This document shows, piece after piece, positions 30,807 through 32,743 of a stretch of DNA of 32,743 nt. Position numbers and translations under genes: made by a program. Source of the stretch: a virus; IMG/VR virus record IMGVR_UViG_3300009418_005694, positions 1 through 32,743 of that record; one strand, written 5' to 3'. Each line of letters begins with the position of its first letter. Within the stretch, counting starts at the first letter, position 1. The notes beneath the pieces are model-generated. The model saw only the letters and a list, made by a program, of their open reading frames with translations. It searched no databases and was not told the origin of the DNA.

Positions 30807-31261
30807 TGATTCTTTGAGTTATCGCGTCCATCAAATATCACAATCATGCTATCGTGCATTGCTGGTGAGTTTTTGATAAAATTTCCTTTTTGTCCATAGC
30901 CAACGAATTTGATTCTTCCCTTAACAAATCTTATCTCTTTAGCTGATGGCTTGATAGTTTCATGGAAAAGCTTTGTACTTGTACTAACAGGAATGAGCAT
31001 TACACATAATTTCCCCTTTTTGCTTTCATTGATTGCTTTTAACACAAAAGCTTCCTTTTCTTTTCTTGAATATGGAGGATTTATAAAATTTCTTTCCGAC
31101 CAATCAACTTTAAGTCCATCCCACAAGGAGGTATCATGCCTCAATGGACATGGATCAAAGAGAAAATTAAATTCCGCATCTAATGGTTTATATATATAAT
31201 CAGGAGTCTTCCAGTGATTATTTTTCGACGCTCTCTTTTGGCGATTAATGTTTGTTTCCAA
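30803..31261 (-). CDS. dam: phage Dam-type DNA N6-adenine methyltransferase
   Basis: 152 residues from a TTG start. The NPPY catalytic motif is at residues 61-64 in FINPPYSRKEKEAF, preceded by HWKTPDYIYKPLDAEF and FDPCPL. The 'W.TP..i...l..eF.f.fDpca...' opening followed by NPPY is the phage Dam (DNA_N-6-adenine_Mtase) signature. It would methylate adenine in a short target such as GATC, protecting phage DNA from restriction or acting in regulation. It overlaps the primase start by four bases (ATGA). The sequence is short but includes the usual C-terminal MHDSMIVIFD strand. Confidence 0.82.
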   Translation of the reverse strand: METNINRQKRASKNNHWKTPDYIYKPLDAEFNFLFDPCPLRHDTSLWDGLKVDWSERNFINPPYSRKEKEAFVLKAINESKKGKLCVMLIPVSTSTKLFHETIKPSAKEIRFVKGRIKFVGYGQKGNFIKNSPAMHDSMIVIFDGRDNSKNQ

Positions 31262-31276
31262 ATCGGAATATTGTTT

Positions 31277-31390
31277 TTATAAATTATTCTTAATTGCCTG
31301 TACTAAATATGAAATCAAGCAAACTATGCTTACCGCGGCGCAAAATGCACTTCCCAACAAAAGGGCTACTTCTTTTTCAGGCTTCCTCAT
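31277..31390 (-). CDS. 37-residue single-pass membrane peptide
   Basis: The frame is MRKPEKEVALLLGSAFCAAV then SIVCLISYLVQAIKNNL. A basic-acidic head precedes one hydrophobic segment of about 23 residues. The ATG lies inside the 3' end of the previous gene (14-base overlap), the stop is 15 bases before the Dam TTG. It is too short to be judged by codon use; gene spacing and composition support it. Confidence 0.45.
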   Translation of the reverse strand: MRKPEKEVALLLGSAFCAAVSIVCLISYLVQAIKNNL

Positions 31391-31847
31391 GTCTAGTTGT
31401 GTTAAGGTTCAATGTTTGTTTTTCAATATGGGCCTTTACCTCTCTATCGGATAGCAGTTCCAATCGCTTAAAATCCAGTTCCAAAAGTTTGTCCTGGTAG
31501 TAAGACCGTAGCTCTTGTTTCATTTGAGGACTTTCCGGAGCATTGTTCAAGTGTTGAACCTGGCTCCTTATAAGGTCCATCTGTTCAAGAACCTCTTGGT
31601 ATTTCTTTACTTTTTGTTCCATGATATATTCATAGGCGGCCATATATAAAATGTTCATGGCCCAATTAGATTTAACAACCGTTACGGCCTTAAGAGCGGC
31701 CTTTAATGATATCTGGTGGAGATTTCTCATCCCCAATAATTTGTTGACCGGTTTGCACAGGTCTACTTTCCATAATTTGGGGTTCTGGTACCGGACCAGT
31801 TCCAAAGCCTCTTCAGTGGTATATCTTAAGTTTAAGTTTGAATTCAT
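31377..31847 (-). CDS. hypothetical helical protein
   Basis: 156 residues. Residues 1-75 are globular and helical (RYTTEEALELVRYQNPKLWK, then NLHQISLKAALKAVTVVKSNW). Residues 80-150 form a long Gln/Glu/Lys coiled coil (EQKVKKYQEVLEQMDLIRSQVQ). It overlaps the LuxR-type gene by four bases (ATGA). It may be a partner of that regulator or a replication accessory protein, but no family is recognised. Confidence 0.6.
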   Translation of the reverse strand: MNSNLNLRYTTEEALELVRYQNPKLWKVDLCKPVNKLLGMRNLHQISLKAALKAVTVVKSNWAMNILYMAAYEYIMEQKVKKYQEVLEQMDLIRSQVQHLNNAPESPQMKQELRSYYQDKLLELDFKRLELLSDREVKAHIEKQTLNLNTTRHEEA

Positions 31848-32431
31848 ATCCTTTCTTCCATTAGTTTTATTACAAATGCAGCTTTGTTAGGCACCTTTGC
31901 CTTGACATACAGGTTCTTTTTGTGGAAATCCAAAGTGGGCATACTTATGCCCAATTCCGATGCGATTTGTTTGTCCGGTAGATTCAACATCATCAGGTCA
32001 CATATCTTAAGGTCCCTCGAATTCAGGACGGAGCCGTTGAGCGTGATCTCCTTGCTTACCCATTGTAGGCTTATGCAGTCCTGACTATGTCGATAATTTT
32101 CACTTGGTTGAAGTACACCGTCGATGATATCGGCCGTGAAGTCCGCATCCCCAAAAACATAATAGGTATAAAGTTCAACCTGTCTCTCCGGGTCAGATTC
32201 CATAGCACTGATATCCAATACGGCTCTATAATCCGAATGAAACCTTTCCGATAAAAGATTGAAGTATTTTTCAGGTAGATGGCAGAATGCATGTTGATTC
32301 CCATACTGGAACCAAATCACCTCCTTGGTGCTTGGAATACCGATAAATTCGATATTGCTGTCATTTGGTAATGTACCGGCTACCCTTTTTTGATGCAGCC
32401 TTCGTTTTTTTTGTACATTTGTCTTGATCAT
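31844..32431 (-). CDS. LuxR-type HTH transcription regulator
   Basis: 195 residues. The C-terminal 60 residues are a LuxR (GerE-like) HTH: LNSRDLKICDLMMLNLPDKQ then IASELGISMPTLDFHKKNLYVKA, with the usual 'LT.rE..i..l...g.s.keIA..L.iS..Tv..H..ni..K' spacing. The N-terminus begins with a very basic stretch (NVQKKRRLHQKR) and a ligand-like or PAS-like domain follows (EFIGIPSTKEVIWFQYGNQHAFCHLPEKYF). It is likely an early regulator of phage genes. The start is directly preceded by the TTGAAGTGGTATT leader motif (reverse). Confidence 0.72.
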   Translation of the reverse strand: MIKTNVQKKRRLHQKRVAGTLPNDSNIEFIGIPSTKEVIWFQYGNQHAFCHLPEKYFNLLSERFHSDYRAVLDISAMESDPERQVELYTYYVFGDADFTADIIDGVLQPSENYRHSQDCISLQWVSKEITLNGSVLNSRDLKICDLMMLNLPDKQIASELGISMPTLDFHKKNLYVKAKVPNKAAFVIKLMEERI

Positions 32432-32452
32432 TGAAGTGGTATTTAGTGATTA

Positions 32453-32743
32453 CTAATTATTAACCGAAGTAGCAGCTTCGGTTTTTTTTATTCCCAAAAT
32501 CTCATTTCTTCGGGCTTCTTCCTTTTCGTTATTATCCTTGACCTTTACGGCCAAATCAAAAATCACCTTCTCAAGGTTTTTTTGTTCCTGGTACCCGTTC
32601 ATCACATTTCTAATGTGACTATCTGAATAGGGAAGTCCATTTCGATTTCGCATTCCTAATCTATGAAGCTCGTCTATAATTGATTCGGAATACTTGTTTC
32701 CTAGAATTGCGGTCAATTCCTTTTTCTGCTTTTTGGATATCAT
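32453..32743 (-). CDS. small DNA-binding-like protein
   Basis: 96 residues. The pattern ELTAILGNKYSESIIDELHR then LGMRNRNGLPYSDSHIRNVMNG resembles a small helix-turn-helix in which 'RNGLPYSdShIRNVMNG' is the recognition part, as in Bacteroidota phage regulators. The tail is Lys/Glu-rich helix. Its ATG is the last base triplet of the window. The end of the gene forms part of a stem-loop (32462-32490). Confidence 0.6.
   Translation of the reverse strand: MISKKQKKELTAILGNKYSESIIDELHRLGMRNRNGLPYSDSHIRNVMNGYQEQKNLEKVIFDLAVKVKDNNEKEEARRNEILGIKKTEAATSVNN
32462..32490 (+). terminator. stem-loop with plus-strand T-tract
   Basis: AACCGAAG / CTTCGGTT with a 6-nt loop, followed on the plus strand by eight T. 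It overlaps the last codons of the 96-residue gene. On the minus strand the tail is TTAATAATT, so minus-strand termination would be weak. Confidence 0.45.

Overview
The window is part of a tailed-phage or prophage genome from a Bacteroidota host, most likely a marine Flavobacteriia. The evidence is the AT-rich sequence, Bacteroidota-style signal peptides ending in Gln, TAnnTTTG-type promoter boxes, weak Shine-Dalgarno signals, and family resemblances of the portal, TerL, primase and P22-type antirepressor. Every convincing gene lies on the minus strand, so transcription runs from high to low coordinates. Genes are tightly packed, often with ATGA or TAATG overlaps. No integrase, repressor, tape-measure or reverse transcriptase gene was found.

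Right part (32743 to about 22600), early and replication module: a small DNA-binding-like protein, a LuxR-type HTH regulator, a phage Dam-type N6-adenine methyltransferase, a 1152-residue primase-helicase fusion with a degraded zinc finger, a DndC/PAPS-reductase-like protein, an ASCH-like protein and many small unknown genes. It also holds an atypical tRNA-like element (23315-23414), a 69-nt stem structure (24463-24531) and a rho-independent terminator (22591-22619).

Centre (22590 to 22042): a non-coding region with at least seven perfect GTTGGAACG repeats in both orientations around AT-rich DNA. It looks like an iteron-type origin or operator region that separates the early genes from the late genes.

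Late region (22041 to 2007): a ClpP-type prohead protease, the probable major capsid protein, a protein with three HeH-like repeats, further structural proteins, TerS, TerL, portal, a connector-like protein, two tail-fibre-like proteins and a beta-helix tailspike. These last three all carry Sec signal peptides. A lysis cassette follows: three multi-pass membrane proteins, an M15 peptidase endolysin, a 37-residue membrane peptide and a unimolecular spanin. A TGTCCTTTTT motif on the coding strand recurs at gene junctions in this half and may mark late promoters.

Left end (2016 to 1): a plus-strand tRNA-Ser-like 3' end with a plus-strand terminator (possible att site), a gp10-like small protein, a membrane-anchored BRCT protein, and a two-gene unit ending in a P22-type antirepressor. 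The leader of that unit contains interleaved perfect inverted repeats (10 bp and 16 bp) that could form a pseudoknot covering the start codon.
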